Shown here: positions 1 to 13,121 of the stretch, piece after piece | How positions within the stretch are numbered: position 1 is the first letter of the stretch | Layout: every line of letters starts with the position of its first letter | From: Perca fluviatilis | Taxonomy: Eukaryota > Chordata > Actinopteri > Perciformes > Percidae | Length of the DNA stretch: 64,000 nucleotides | Direction of reading: 5' to 3' | Assembly: GCF_010015445.1 (NCBI RefSeq) | Contig: NC_053126.1 | Coordinates: 16,384,169-16,448,168 of the forward strand | Program-made: the position numbers and the translations under genes | Notes under the pieces: model-generated | What the model saw: the letters and a program-made list of their open reading frames with translations, nothing else | What the model was told of the DNA's origin: nothing | Databases searched by the model: none

Positions 1-655
1 GTCCCTCAAAACCTGAGACAGATGGAGAGAGAAAAGAGTTATGACACACTGACACAGTAACACACACCAACTAAAAGTTTATTAAACATTCAGTGTTTCC
101 TGTTCCAGACACTCTACTCATGACCTTGAGTGATATTTCCCACACTAGAGGAGGTGTGGGGAAATGTGGGCAGCCAAAAGGTTCAGAGGGTGTCTAATTG
201 TTTACATCTTCTCATGATGGTTCCCATATGATGCCAGCAACAGCCGTGTGACTCTTGCCTGCTTCAGAGGTCTGCACTCCCCGCAGTGTTTGCTTGTTTT
301 ATAATATCTCAGTTTCAATGACTTCCTCTGTGGCAAGAGACATTTCCTGTCAGATCCCCAGTGGGAAACCAGAGGTCCCATAAAGTAAATTCCTTCTGTT
401 GTGAAAAGAGCAGAGTGGAGTAGAGTGACGGTGGGCTGCCTCTTCGACTCTCCCACCATCTCCATCGGTAGCTATTAATAGCAGACAGGAAGCTGACCTG
501 GGAGAGAGGAGTAAATCCCAGCAACAGCACTAACAGCTACGTCATCAGGCTGAGATAATCTGTATGCCTGTAGCACTGTGCTGATGGCCTGGGAAAACAA
601 CAGATTTTGTGTATGTGGTTGTGTGTTCCATTATGCTGATAAAGAGCTATTCTAC
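1..655 (-). other. notch3: notch3 intron 4 (partial)
   Basis: This is the sequence downstream of the exon 4 donor. I looked for the expected start of exon 5 (FEGQNC-type residues after an acceptor) and did not find it on the minus strand, so intron 4 extends past the left edge. The only structured item seen is a pair of TGTGGGAA-like motifs in opposite orientation at 137-163. Confidence 0.8.
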
Positions 656-991
656 CTGGTAGGCAAGCACACTCATAGGAATGGTCGCTGGTCTGTCGAC
701 AGGTGCCCCCATTAAGGCACTGAGATGGGGCACAGGGAAGGGTGGACACCTCACATGTTCGCCCACTGTATCCAGGTTGGCACTGGCAGCGGAAGGACCC
801 ATGGGTGTTAATGCAGAGGCCACCATTGAGGCACGCGCCAGGCTTGCGGCACTCGTCAATGTCATTGCGGCAGTTCTTTCCCTGGAAGCCAGGTGGGCAG
901 GAACAGTTGTAGTGGTTATTCCAATTGGCACAACGGGCTCCATTGGCACAGGGACTTGTGGCACAGGCATCAATGAGAGAGCAGTCTTGGC
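656..991 (-). CDS. notch3: notch3 coding exon 4 (EGF3, EGF4, most of EGF5)
   Basis: This is a 336-nt exon with acceptor TCTCCAG|G and donor CCAG|GTAGAA. It encodes QDCSLIDAC (end of EGF2 and start of EGF3), EGF3, the calcium-binding EGF4 beginning DIDEC, and EGF5 up to CACLPG. The sixth cysteine of EGF5 must come from exon 5, which lies outside the window. The orthologous human exon is the main site of CADASIL cysteine-altering mutations. All expected cysteines are present here. Confidence 0.95.
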
Positions 992-3900
992 CTGGAGATT
1001 AAATAGTGAAACAGTATTCAGTTAAAATAGGAACTTTCAATCTCCCTTCTCACATCTTATCTTTCTAATGAAGACAAATACTTATAGATGTACCTCTGAA
1101 CCCTCTCTGGCACACACAGGTGTATTGTGGGATACCATTGACCACCTGGCTCTTGCAAGCTGCTCCATTCAGACATGGCGATCGATGACAGGGATCCAGG
1201 TGCTGACAGAGAGGACCAATGAATCCTGGACGACATCTGTACAAACAAATTCACACATACATTAGGATGTCTTTTGCCTACAAGTCGAAACAGGTCACAA
1301 AATGACAAGCCAAGTTATTTACAGTAAAGACTGAGAGCTGTGACACTCAAACTCCAGTGTAGCCCAATTCTAATCATGTTCTGGGTTTGGCAATCAGGGC
1401 CCCAATGACACCTTGGCAAGGCCTGCTGCCTGACTCATACAATGGCTTGAGTAATGCTTTTGGGCCCCAGAATGATTTATGTAATAACACAGCTTACCCC
1501 AATAGTATTAATCGTGTAATACATTGTTTATGGAGTGAGAAACATATGCACTCACAAACGAGGAAGGCCATCTCTCTGTGTCTTATAGGCCTCACAAGGC
1601 ACATTCTCTGTTTTTTTCCAGCTGGAAAGCTTCAGTTTCTCTATATCAGCTAACATTTTTCCACTGTTACAGTTTTTCCGTACCTCAGCTCTTGTTTCTG
1701 TTCTCATATATGAAAAAGAACACACCCAGAAACAACAGTCTGGAAATTTAACAATTGCCAACAAATACTGACATGAGAAAAAGGAGGACTACAACCAGCA
1801 CACATGAACTAAATGCAGCTGTGGTATTTGAATGAAACAACACATCCTCCTTCCACTGACTGTAGGTTGATAGAACAGAGAATTATTCTGATGAAACATT
1901 AGCATTGTGTACACGAGGCATTTCAGACATGTTTTTATGTCATCCATCTCACGTGCGTCTGACTGAACAGATTTTAATCAATACAGTTGCCTACACAGGC
2001 CAGGTAAACTGCTCAATTTCACTCGGAGCACATTTTTACGCTTCAAATCTATTTTCTTGCGTTCTACGTGCGTATCTACAGGGATTGTGCATTTGTCTGA
2101 ACTTGACCTATGTAGACACAGGTGGAGGACTGAAGCTGCTTTTGCTGCTCTAACGCACTGCTTTCGCGGGCTGTGTAGATGTTGTGTAGCTTGACCTAAA
2201 CCTGCTCCACTAAGAAGTTGAGATAAACATATAAACAGGGCTTCCTATAGCTCTCTGCAGAGGTACTATGGGCATGTAGACAAGGTTTGGACTTACTAGA
2301 GAGTCCAGTATGAGCTTGTAACTCTACACCCACAGTGGTGCCCCTGGGGACAAGCCCCCCTCTTCAAACAGGCTGTTTGATGCTGATGACAGAGCAGTGA
2401 CGGCTGGGTGTTGGCCAGCCCTTGGGCTCGGTCTTCTCTTTCATTGGAGAAGAACCCCTGGGCAGGATAAACAATGGGTTTTCATCTATTCTCTTTTACA
2501 GAATCATCACCGCTACACTGGTGTTAGTTCATCCTTTATGTACCTTTCCCCCGAATAAACTATAACGAAGACTAAAACGAGTTTGTGGTTTTTGCCCCTC
2601 ACTAGGAGAAAGAAGTTGCTCCAGGTAAACTAAGAAGGATGAACTGATCCAGATCTAAATTTCTACTGACATTACCAGCTTTATTTCTGACTGTTGCTCT
2701 GGTTCAGAAAAACTGCAGACCACTACTTTGGTTCCCCCCCCCCCCAGTTTTACAAAGACAATAGCGAATTGAAGGAGCTACAGAGATAGCATGAAGGAGC
2801 CAGGCACACAGGCGTATCAACATGCATATACAAAGAAAATGTCCCCAAAGTAATAGTTTGTTGGTCTATAAAAATGAATCAAATATCTAAGCGTAATAAC
2901 TATAAATGCTGTAAGGAATAAAGATTTTTTCCACGACGAAGGTTAGCAGTAAGACACTGAGCTTAGTGCGGAAGTTAAAGTGAAGCAGCACTGGAGCACC
3001 AACCTTTAGAGAGTTATTTAGTTATTACATCTCCTTAAACCCCCCTGAACGCCAGCTTGGCTTTCTCCCCAACAACCCCCACCTCTCTTGCACTGTGAGG
3101 TCAAACGTCATAGGTCCCCCGTCTAATTGTGATGATAATGTCACTCAGGCTGCAGGGAGTGAGGTGGGGCTGCTCGGCAGGAGAGAGTGTATGTAGAAAG
3201 TGGAATTGGTGGAGAAGGCGAAGAAGAGGAGAGACTGGTCTGGTTCAGCAAGAATGTCATGTCATATTTCCTGTAATCCCTCGTCCCTTGCTATGAAAAC
3301 ACTGCACTCACTCCGAATGCATGATCCCTGTTGCCCCAGCAACCTCACAGACGAACAAACAAGCCTGACACCCAACCAAATACCCCTGACCACCCCCCAC
3401 CCTTGGTCCCCATGGCTATTTGTCATGGCCTGGCTGGGTTTATTTAGAGGCAAATTAACTATGTCTGGAATCTAGGGTGTCACTAAAAAAATGAAACACA
3501 AATGTGGCACAAAGAAGGCTTTGAAAGGGCTGAGGAAGAAAGTTGGTTATAGAGATGAAAAATACAACAGACTGAACGACTGAAAGACACATTCTTCTGG
3601 AGCCACACTCTACTGTGGGCATTTGACTGCTCATGAAAGCCAAAGAGCTAGAGTCTTAACAGGCTGTTTCCCAAAGACTATCATGACTCTCTATGGATGA
3701 CGAATAACTTCTAACTCATTGTAGGAAGTATTATGTGTCCAAGTACATGCTGATGTCGCACCACAGAGACTAAAATAAAATAAAGTGTGTTCAGCTATGA
3801 GAATGAAGTGCATTAGTGTTTATTTGTGTGTGTTTTAGTGCAAATGTGTGCGTGTGTGGGTGTGTAGGAATGTCAATAGTAGTTATGCCTGATAAATTAT

Positions 3901-6900
3901 TTGTATTCCCCTACAAATGCACACTAAGTGAGCAGCCAAAACACACATTCTTTTGTCTAGACCTGACTCATTGCCAACATGCTACTCCCATAACACACAA
4001 ATCAGAGTGCTATCAGGGCAGAGACTGTGAGAGACATGCAACTTTGTCCTGGTGCACCTGAGAGTCTCCTTATCAGGCTCTTTACAACCTTGTGGATTCC
4101 ATTGACTCTGGGAACAGCAGGGCAGGAACTCTGCCTTCGTCTGGGCCCAGCCTTATTTGTGGCCGATGTGGAAGGCAGGTGCAGGCTGCTGTTGTGCAAT
4201 GAGCCCCTGAGTCATATTTAGTGAGTGAGTGTCGATCTGACCTTTGAGGAAGAGAGTGCAGCAGATGAGGAGGAGGTCTTTGAGTGCAGCGGAGGGATGG
4301 CCAGAATGGGTAATCTCCCCGTGTCAACACATGAGGACTTTTGCCAGCTGCAGCCCCGGCACCATGCATCTGTCCACATCTGTCAGTGCACCTCTGAGTG
4401 TCTGGCATCTAACTCTCCTGCCAGACATTAAGCCAGAACAACTGTACTGCTTTTCTCATGGGAAAAGCCCAGTAACCAGCACACACACACACACACACAC
4501 ATTGACCATTTCACAACACTCAAGAGATGTGGTCATCTTTCACAAACACATGCATTAACAGTTCCTCTTAACATTTTAAAGAACTTTACAGATTGTTACA
4601 CAAAGGCACCACTGCAACAAAGCAAACACATGCAACAACACTACACACCCAAACACAAAGAAAAAAAACTTACGACCAGCCTCAGCCGCTGGGCAAGGGA
4701 AGTATCGTGAACCCATAAAAGAGAAGATCCACAGAGAAAGTAATAGAAGAAAGAAGAAAAAGATGGAAATTGTTAAGCATTAAATGAAGAAGCGTTTAAA
4801 GTGCAAATGGTTCGCAAAACTTTTTTGTAATTTGAAATATGACAATATCTCAGTCGTTCTGCATTAAGTATGAGGGTCATCTAAAACTGTTTGATTTATG
4901 CAAGTGGGTTCTGTCATTTATACTGGTGTAACACAATGCCAGTTTTCCTGCTTTCTGGGTCACTGAAGCAGGGTAACCTGAGCTCATCCTCTGCTATACA
5001 ATAGCAGCTACTCTGCCAGAGGTCACAGGGTGGCTCACCTGTGAACAAAGAGGCTGTAATCTCTGACATGGTTCATACACACAGTCATGCTCCACAAAGC
5101 CACAATATAACAGAGTCTTCCTATCTTAGAGGGCATTTCCTAAAACAAATGGAGAGGAAAAGCAACAACAACAGAACCACCATGTTTTGACTTGGGGCAA
5201 GATTTTAACTTCTATATTGCATGAGAAGAACTAATCGAAGTTTTGCAAATTCTTGCAAGCCTAAGGTTGCTAGAAAAAATTATTAAAATCTTTGTGAAAA
5301 CTCTTACAGTGTCTTTTTCTCTCAACACAGACCTCTTTCCATCACCCACTCCTTTCTACAAGCAAGCAGGAACCAGCTCTACTGCTTTATGCAAGTCCAT
5401 ACTGACACCACACTGCCAACAGGAGCCCATCCACATCCCCCCTCCTTCCAACAGCCTCTTCTGCTCTGCTCTCCCCAGCTTGGCTCTCCCTTTCTCAGCA
5501 AAGAGCCAGATTGGGGGTTGGGGAGTGTTTTGTGGCCCAAATAAAAGAGCTAAAGTAGTCAGAACTCCTTTGTATGAAAGTGTTGGGGGGGGGGGGCAGT
5601 GACCCAAACAGCTAGTCTTTCAGGCCTGGGCTTACACGGACCAACAGGCCTGGGCTGTAGCCTGGCAACAGTAACCCATGGTGAGAGAGAGCCAGAGTGA
5701 GAAAAAGGGGGAGACAGGGTTTCGTAAGGACAGTTGAGGCACTTCAGACGACTGCTCCCCTACATATGCAGGTAGCACTAACCACAGCGCGGGACCAATT
5801 CAGTCTGGTAATCAAGTAAGATCATGTCTAAAAGGATGCGTGTTTCACAGTTTAAAGTGCAAAGTTTGTTTCAACAATTGTGCTTAGACACACAATAGAG
5901 GTATTGAAATCTCCAGGAGGAGGTTTCCAGAGCACCCCCAGAGCATGAATATTAAACATGTGAATATAAGGACATTTAACTTTCTCTTGAGGGTAAGCAG
6001 TAATGAATCTGACTAAAAAGTTAAGACGGCTATCAGTGCGTCCTTCTCACCTTCTCACAGTCCCTCAGATTTAGTTTAAGAATATAAATCCAGAATGCCA
6101 AGAAAATGTCTGGCATTTCCTTTTACAGTGGAAATTGCACAGATCTTCGGCAGAAAAAGACAATAAAAATTGTACTCTTGTTGCTCTGTAATGCTGCTAT
6201 GAAAAGGGTGTGATCTTGTAGTTTTTAAACTTTTAGTGCATACACTATCGGAACAAATTTGCCTCAAGTGTCCACAGATTTTTGGAAGAATACTCCCTGA
6301 CATTTTTCAAATAGCAACGCGTTTGCCCATAACCACATTGCATGAATCCCAGGGTCGAGGTCTTTCAAAGCATTCTCCACTGAACTCAACCACAAAAACC
6401 CCACCCAACCACCTAAACTGAACCAGATTCTGTTAAACTCTGAAACAAAAATTTAAAAGACCCCATCCCCAACCTAACATGAAAGATCAACTACAATGCC
6501 TTGTCCAATGTTTTGTCTAAAGTCAGCCAGTAAAAACATGATGTGACAAAAGACCTTCTAATTGCCTGTATTGCTATTAATTTCACAGCAAACATTTGCT
6601 GCACAATTAAAGTGGAATGTTGACTAAAAATGTTGCACAACTTGACCAGCACTCACATGCTTATAGTCCAGAAAGAATGAAATGTGTTGACAGTGCACTG
6701 GCAAAGGTTCTTAATGATAAGCTAACAAGAACACTAGTAAATAGCCACAGAATGTCTGTCATCTCAACTGCTGACACCCGAAGAAGTACTAGAGATGTTA
6801 AAGAAGAGTGTGGGTCAGTCATACCTGATGAAACATTTTATAAAACTATGACAAATTACAATAATGTAGCATGTTTGTTCTATTTCCACATGACACAGTA

Positions 6901-9900
6901 TTTTACTCCTTAAAGCTCTGATAAATCTTAAATTAGAAAAAGGTACATTAACATCAAGTTGTCTTTGGAAAATGTGCTTAGTGGAAAAGTTAATGCCTGT
7001 TCCTGAGTCATTTACTGACGGACCCATCCCTTCCTCTTCTAAAAAGGGAGGGAGACTAGGGAAATTTTGCATGCAAACCTCAGTTATTCCAATTAGGCCT
7101 GCCTGCATGTCTCTTCAGAAGTCATGTTCTACCATATAAGAAGAAACAACCAGGGGATGAGACTTCAGAGGCAGGCTTATCCCTACATAAGCATGTGGAT
7201 CAGACATACAGTACATTGACTCCAAAAAGTAAAATAATACACAAATCCTAACTGAATGATGGTGTGCCAACTCACAATAATGGCAAACGTGACATTAATG
7301 AACACACAGACATGAGCGACAGATGAGAAAGTTGAGGAGCTTGGAGAACTGGGTACACTACGTAAAGCTGCTTAAGCTTTTCTGATAAGACAGGATGTGC
7401 GTAGCAGGGAGGTCAGAAGGCACCACTTCCTGTGACGGGGCCTGGGAACCACAGCTCCCAGTCTCCACTCTTGACACAAATTTTCCTCCCTATGATCGTG
7501 TAACCTCTTGGTGAGATAGTACTCATCTCCTTATAGACATGACAACTGATCTATTAAATTATTTCAAACTGCTGGGTCAGAAATGCATTAGTTTTCCTGG
7601 ATAATGACATGACAATGGCTCCATCTGCCTGTCAGGACAGTATGAGTGATATGGGCTATATGTTGCCTGACAAAATTGCAAAGAAACTAATTGCAAATCA
7701 AACAAGTCATTCCAAACATCCCATTTTCAATGAGACTAGGCTGACAGTATTGTTAAAGGCATTCCTGAAGAGGCTACCAGGGTGAATGGTATGGACAATA
7801 ACCTGAAAGCACCAGAGAGACAGGAGGAATCTTACTAAGCATTCCATTCTAATCCACCATAAAGATGCCAAAGAAAACACTAGCCCTGAGATGCTCTGAA
7901 CTAAGCCATCAAGAGAATGTCTCTTTGCTACGGTCCATCACAAAATATGTTCCTTGGCGTGTGCATATTTCTACTTCTTACTGAATTGTGTTCCTCAAAG
8001 CCTCCCTACAGCCTCCTTTTTTTCAGTAAATTAACTTGTAGGTACTGTATTTCACAGTTGGAAAGGTTGTACCATCCCCTGAGAAAATTGATTGTTTGTC
8101 CTCATTTAAAAAAGGAGAAATAATATGTTTCACATGTGCAGATCTTGCTATTTTCCAAAAGTGAAATAAAGTAAGCAGATAAAAAAAATGTACTGAAGAA
8201 ACAGCACTCCACACTTTATGGACAGTCTGCTCCCTATCAAAGTCAAAGATGTCCTCTTTCATCATGTTCTAAGAGGCTGGGAGTTGCAAGGTCATAACGA
8301 AACACTCACAATTTATATGCTAACTCTGCTACTGAGGCCAAGTGCAAAACATTAATAACATAAAGAGGACCACTGTATCCATCCATTGGCCTCACACAGC
8401 GGAGAAGCCCCACATTTATGTCCATTCAGTTTAGAGGATCTGAGAGGGAAGAGTTTGTCGTAATCTGCAATCTGCCACTGTGTTGAGAGACAGAGGCAGA
8501 GGATGAGCGGCCAGAGCTGGGACGACACGCAGAGAGGGAAAGAGTGGACCTGGTTGCCGCTGCACTGTCAGAGAGGCAACATGTGCTAGAGAGACTGTGA
8601 GCTACCAGCTTCATTCCTCCACGAGCTTGTCTCTCACAGTATGGGGGCGGCTGACTGCTCAATGAAAGCACCTGGCCCTATGCTTCCCCTTTGTCAAGAT
8701 CTGACTTCACTGGATTACCATCACAACATCCACCAGCTGTCCTCGACGCAGCCCACCCCCTCCCCCCTACGCAGCCTCCCTCTACCCATTCCCTACCCCC
8801 AGTCTGATCCCTCCAGCTGGATCCTCTCTGAATGACACCCTCTCAATCTGCCTAATTATCTCTCCTCCGGCCACGCTGCTGTGGCCCTCTCAAAGCAGCC
8901 CATTCTGCTCACAGGGCGGAGCTGAGGGACCAAAGGCTCTTTAACTGGACTTCCTGACTGCTCACCTAGTAGGTTGCACTCTCTGTGACACGATCAACCT
9001 GTCACTGTCAAGTTCAAAACTCTGGGCCACAGTAAGATCAGTAATACAGTAATATGTATTGTTATAATCATTATTCATCAAAGAGAACAGAAAATGTAGA
9101 TAAAACCTAACATTACAAGATAGGTTTGTATTTTGAAGCTACGCCATTTTGAGTAGTGCTATTTAGAAAGCTTCTGGGCAATTTTATCTCTGGAATAGCC
9201 GTGCAGAACTACAAAATCTCACCTACATGTTGTGCTTATAAGTTGCCCTCAAACAAAGCCTGGTTGAAGAGGGAAAGATATTCAGTAGAATTGGGGTTGG
9301 ACCAACACTCAAAAGTAAGCCTACTTAAATTATGCCACAGTATATAAAAACAATTAGCTTTATATTTTGGGTTTAAAGTGCTTTGTGTTTTATTCTATGC
9401 AACCTTTACATTCTGGTTTGGTAAAAGCCACACTTCCGCCAGTGCACATGGCGATACAAACATGTCTGGAGACTCAGAAACAGGCATGTTTCAGTGCAGA
9501 TGCCACACGGTTAAGAAGTGCTTTCATGTCAATGGGAATCATCTTCCTCATCACCTTGATTATGCAATTTCTCACATAAACCCATGTATGTCATGGAGTC
9601 TGAGCTTAACACAAGTTGACTCATATTAGAGTGCTGGTCATAGGTAAATACTGGATTTCCCTATCCACACAATACCCTGGTTTACAACTGTAGTTGCACT
9701 TAGTCACTGCAGTGTTTGTACACTGGAGTTTCAAACTGTGTAACTTTTTCTTTTTAATTTGATCACTTTAATAGCGAATGCAACCACTCATTCAACATCA
9801 TACCCAACTGTCTTTGCAATCACAAGCAAGTATAAGCAGTTTCAGCCAATATCTAATGGAAGTTAGGTGGTACCAAAATAGTACCAGGGTGCTATCCACA

Positions 9901-12900
9901 ACTTTTGCTAATGGTAAACCAATAAAGACCAAGTCGAGTTGAATAGAGCTGTGTCACACCATGCAGTGGAAATGTGGCATAAGTCACACGAGGAGGAAGC
10001 CAGCACACTCAGAGACGCACTTAAAGAAACTAACAAAATATAGAACTTTTCTTGCATGGTAAAGTTATAGTGTGGTGTATCATAGCTGTGCTTGCCAACA
10101 ACAACAATACAGAGGATACATTGGTATCTGGGACAGTAACAATGGTAGCTGAGTATTACTGTCACTTGAGAAGCTACTTGCCATAAGAAAAATAAAAAAA
10201 AAAACTAAGTGGCTGAACAACAATCAGGAACAGATGAACATTTTCTACACAGAACAATGTGTGTGGTTCTGTGGAACAGTGGTGATTTCAACCAAGGTTA
10301 TTTTCTACTGGTTCTCCAAATTCCTTTCAAATGCCAAAACAAGTATCTGCATTTCTGTCTTTCTACTCCGTATTGGCTTCACTTTGCTGTGGCCTTTCTT
10401 CTCTCCCTCTCTACGCCCTTTTTCTGATGGTGCCAGGTTACAGGCAGGTATCTGGTAGAAGAAAGGATCTTTTCTGCTGTTTTGGATCTCCTTTTTCTGT
10501 AGGCTCCCAGGGGAAGGGGTGGGGCAGCTCCACCACTCACCTCTGTCTAGGACTGGTTGGACCACTCTCATGTGTCCACGCTCCCTTCCACTGCTCTGGG
10601 ACTCTTTCTACACTGTGTGGTATGACATTTGATGTCCTCTTCCATTAGAAATCCTTTACATTTGCATTATTAGTGCTTATTTGTCTTTGCACTGAACCAG
10701 GATAGTTATTACACATGCCCAACTCCTAAACCCTAACATATGTACACAACACAAAGGACTAAAGGAGCACAACTGATGAATGAATGGTGTCTTCCAAAAG
10801 AAAACACATTCGCTGTGATTAATGTACACAATTGGCAAAACATTGAGAGGTTGTGTTAATTTTCACTAGTGGCAGTAATATGATGTTGGATATGCTGAAA
10901 CAAAGATCTGGCTGCATACAATTATACATTGACTCACTTAATGATCTTGGCTCCAGCTAATGATTGAAAAAATGTGGGTGGTAGTTACTTGTTCCGCATG
11001 CAGTCGGGTTACACATTGTCTAGTGTGTAATGGCGACTACTGGCAGAATAATCACTTTATAGAACCATGTAGTAACCTTTATTTAAAAATGTATATAGGC
11101 CTATATGAGAAAATGTCTGCCTTATTGATTGGTATTGGCTCAGCTTTGACCCCTGCAGTAATATAAACTGCTAGTCTAATAAAATGATACATGTACTTTT
11201 TTGGAGGAAAGCAGCTGGCAACCAAGGAGTTTTTTGTTCTATCAATGACAGTATCTCCTCCATCTGAAACACTCACGACATGTTTCCCAAACCAAAGGGT
11301 TCTTAAAAAGGACAAATGACCCCCGGGCAAGACACTGTAGCCTACTTAACTTGACTATTGTAATAGGTTCCCAAAAAAAAAAAAATCACTAATTTAAAAA
11401 ACAAAAGCCTGCAGGAAACGAAGACAATTCATCAAAAAATGTTTTAAAGCCTTGAAATTGAATTGCAAAAAATAAAACAAAAAAAAAAAAAAAAAAAAAA
11501 AAATGTAACACAGAAGCAAACTGTGATTTATGTCTGACAAAGCTCTTTAACAGGTGCAAAAGATAAGTGTGGCAGCCAAACATGTTGAGGCTTGATGGTG
11601 CTCATCTGTGTAGACATAATCAAGGTCATATCTTTCACCAATTTTATGTGAATGTTGTAAACTAACAGCCAACCGGGCATTACGAGAGCATATTCACTAC
11701 ATTGTTTAAGACTGGAAATCAATCTTTCCCCTGAACCTTAAAAGAACCAACTGACAAATAACAGCCTGTGTAAATCAATTTACACACAAGGCCTACACTT
11801 ACTACACTGAGTTTATGAAGCATGAGGCAGGAGAAAACTCAGATCTTTACATATGTTCGACTTACATGCATCGAGAGGATGAATCTAAGCATGTCCCTCC
11901 ATTTTCACAAGGTCTGTATTTATCCACGCAACGGAACCCTGTGGAAATTGGAGAAATTTGTTAGAGAACCACACAACTGACAAATGACTTCATGTCATCC
12001 ACTTTAACCTAAGGGGGAACATGTAATCATGTTGTAATATATCTCAGCAAAACTATAAAAACTATTAAAAAAAAAAAAAAAAAAATGTACCACTGGAATA
12101 GTATGATCTCTATACACTCTGTAGGAGTTACTCAAATTGATGTAACCTCTTTAAAACTGATAACAGTGCCACTTGTGGCATCTTGCAGACACACCCGCAT
12201 GTTTGTTGTTTACTTTGTCAAAAGCAGATAAACATTTGTGTTTCCTTTATAGAGATACATGCTGATATGAGATCGTTTCTGCTTGGAAACAGGTTTGTCT
12301 TAGAGACTTTCATTTATCATATCTGACCGTCTTTGCTCAGCCGTTTCGAGGGAAGACTTTCAGTTGTTTAAAAGGTCTTTGTTCAAAAAGAGGCGGGGGT
12401 GTAACTTCGGCTCATCACCCCCTGATTTGGCTTTAACAAAAATTCACCCTCCCACATTCAATTAATAATTTTTTTGAGACTTAACATGTTAAGCATCATT
12501 GCACAAGCCCACAGCTCCTCAGCCAAACTTTTACAGTGCTGCTGAAGTTACAGGAGCCACTTCTACTCTTCGGGTTTTGTGAACTCGGTGGAGATCAGCC
12601 CTCATACAGTGCCATCAGACTTCTCCAACATAAGAAACCAACCATTGCAGGAAGATGAAATGTAAAAAAATAAATAATTTTAAATCCACTTTCCACCATG
12701 CAGAAGTGTAAGATGTATTCACAAAAACAATTGTGTGTAGGCCTATGATATATTGACATGATGCGGTAACGTTAAATGTCTTCGGTATCTGTTCGGTTCA
12801 ATTAGACTTTTCCAAATGGCTTTGGAAAACTTTGCAAACTATCTGCAACTCAAACTACTAATAAACTACTAAATAAAATACTAATAAAAAGTACAAAATC

Positions 12901-13121
12901 AGTTTTGGAAATAAACATGTCAGTGTTTATTGGCAGCCTAAATAGTCAAAGGTATCTCCAATTTTATTTGGAACCACACGGTAAATGGGATGTCCGGACA
13001 TGTCCAGTCTACCTCTGGTTATAGATACGAATATGCTAATTCTTAATTAATTTGACTTACCTTCGCAAATATGCATAAACAATAAAAATGACAAAATAAT
13101 CCATGGAATATCCCCTTCCAT
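656..13121 (-). CDS. notch3: Notch3 receptor, 5' part (coding exons 1-4; continues beyond left edge)
   Basis: This is the N-terminal end of a Notch receptor, a single-pass surface receptor for Delta/Jagged ligands that signals through cleavage and its intracellular domain. Coding exons on the minus strand are 13121-13061, 11938-11866, 1236-1094 and 991-656 (61, 73, 143 and 336 nt). All introns are GT-AG and the frame is kept at every junction, giving 204 residues plus one base. Residues 1-20 form a hydrophobic signal peptide. EGF1 (Cys24-55), EGF2 (61-96), EGF3 (102-133), EGF4 (140-172, with a DIDEC calcium-binding start) and most of EGF5 (179-202) follow. EGF1 and EGF5 carry the CxNGGTC O-fucose type site. 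Notch3 is preferred over Notch1/2 for three reasons: wording such as CSCPPGFQG, GSFRCQCQPGY, LPCAPSQC and NGGTCRQ; the short exon 3, fitting the known loss of one EGF unit early in Notch3; and linkage to rdh8a. The start codon has G at -3 and +4. EGF6 onward lies outside the window. Confidence 0.92.
992..1093 (-). other. notch3: notch3 intron 3
   Basis: This short 102-bp GT-AG intron lies between exon 3 (donor GTACAT) and exon 4 (acceptor TTAATCTCCAG). No other content was recognised. Confidence 0.9.
1094..1236 (-). CDS. notch3: notch3 coding exon 3 (end of EGF1, EGF2)
   Basis: This 143-nt exon has acceptor GTACAG|A and donor CAGAG|GTACAT. It encodes CRPGFIGPLC (end of EGF1) and then the EGF2 cysteines up to CVCQRGFRG. 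From memory, the equivalent exon of Notch1 is 260 nt; the difference of 117 nt is 39 codons, about one EGF repeat. That is consistent with the known shortening of the Notch3 EGF array. Confidence 0.92.
4480..4501. repeat. (CA)n microsatellite
   Basis: A tract of about 11 CA units within notch3 intron 2. Confidence 0.95.
11479..11503. repeat. A25 homopolymer
   Basis: An uninterrupted run of A in notch3 intron 2, close to a shorter A-run at about 11373-11385. It could be the remnant tail of a retroposed element, but no body was recognised next to it. Confidence 0.9.
11866..11938 (-). CDS. notch3: notch3 coding exon 2 (EGF1)
   Basis: This is a 73-nt exon with acceptor CCACAG|GG and donor GCAT|GTAAGT. 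It encodes most of the first EGF repeat, including CENGGTC, which has the Thr of an O-fucosylation consensus. The last two bases join the first base of exon 3 to make Ile, giving Cys-Ile-Cys, the normal C4-x-C5 pair of an EGF domain. This supports both boundaries. Confidence 0.9.
11939..13060 (-). other. notch3: notch3 intron 1
   Basis: This is a 1,122-bp GT-AG intron (GTAAGT donor at 13060, CCACAG acceptor ending at 11939) between the signal-peptide exon and the EGF1 exon. It contains an A19 run at 12067-12085 and otherwise no recognised element. Confidence 0.85.
12067..12085. repeat. A19 homopolymer
   Basis: An uninterrupted A-run in notch3 intron 1. Confidence 0.9.
13061..13121 (-). CDS. 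notch3: notch3 coding exon 1 (signal peptide)
   Basis: The exon encodes MEGDIPWIILSFLLFMHICE plus the first base of a Gly codon. The hydrophobic stretch from about residue 6 to 17 is a typical signal peptide core. The donor reads AAG|GTAAGT. The ATG at 13121-13119 is in good context (G at -3, G at +4), and joining to exon 2 gives the Gly-Phe-Arg-Cys that opens EGF1. A non-coding upstream exon cannot be excluded. Confidence 0.87.

Larger units (their letters stand above)
1237..11865 (-). other. notch3: notch3 intron 2 (about 10.6 kb)
   Basis: This large intron separates exon 2 from exon 3. Within it I see only simple repeats: a C12 run at 2734-2745, a CA tract at 4480-4501, a G12 run at 5585-5596 and an A-run at 11479-11503. 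Open frames in it lack recognisable domains or splice context. Any enhancer content would have to be found by cross-species conservation. Confidence 0.8.

Noticed and set aside
647..973. 108-codon Met/Pro/Thr-rich minus-strand frame
   Set aside because: It overlaps notch3 exon 4 in another frame. The EGF-coding frame has the conserved cysteines and in-frame splice joints, so this one is a shadow.
4082..4408. Overlapping open frames on both strands in notch3 intron 2
   Set aside because: No similarity to Notch or any known domain, and no paired splice sites that would keep the notch3 frame.
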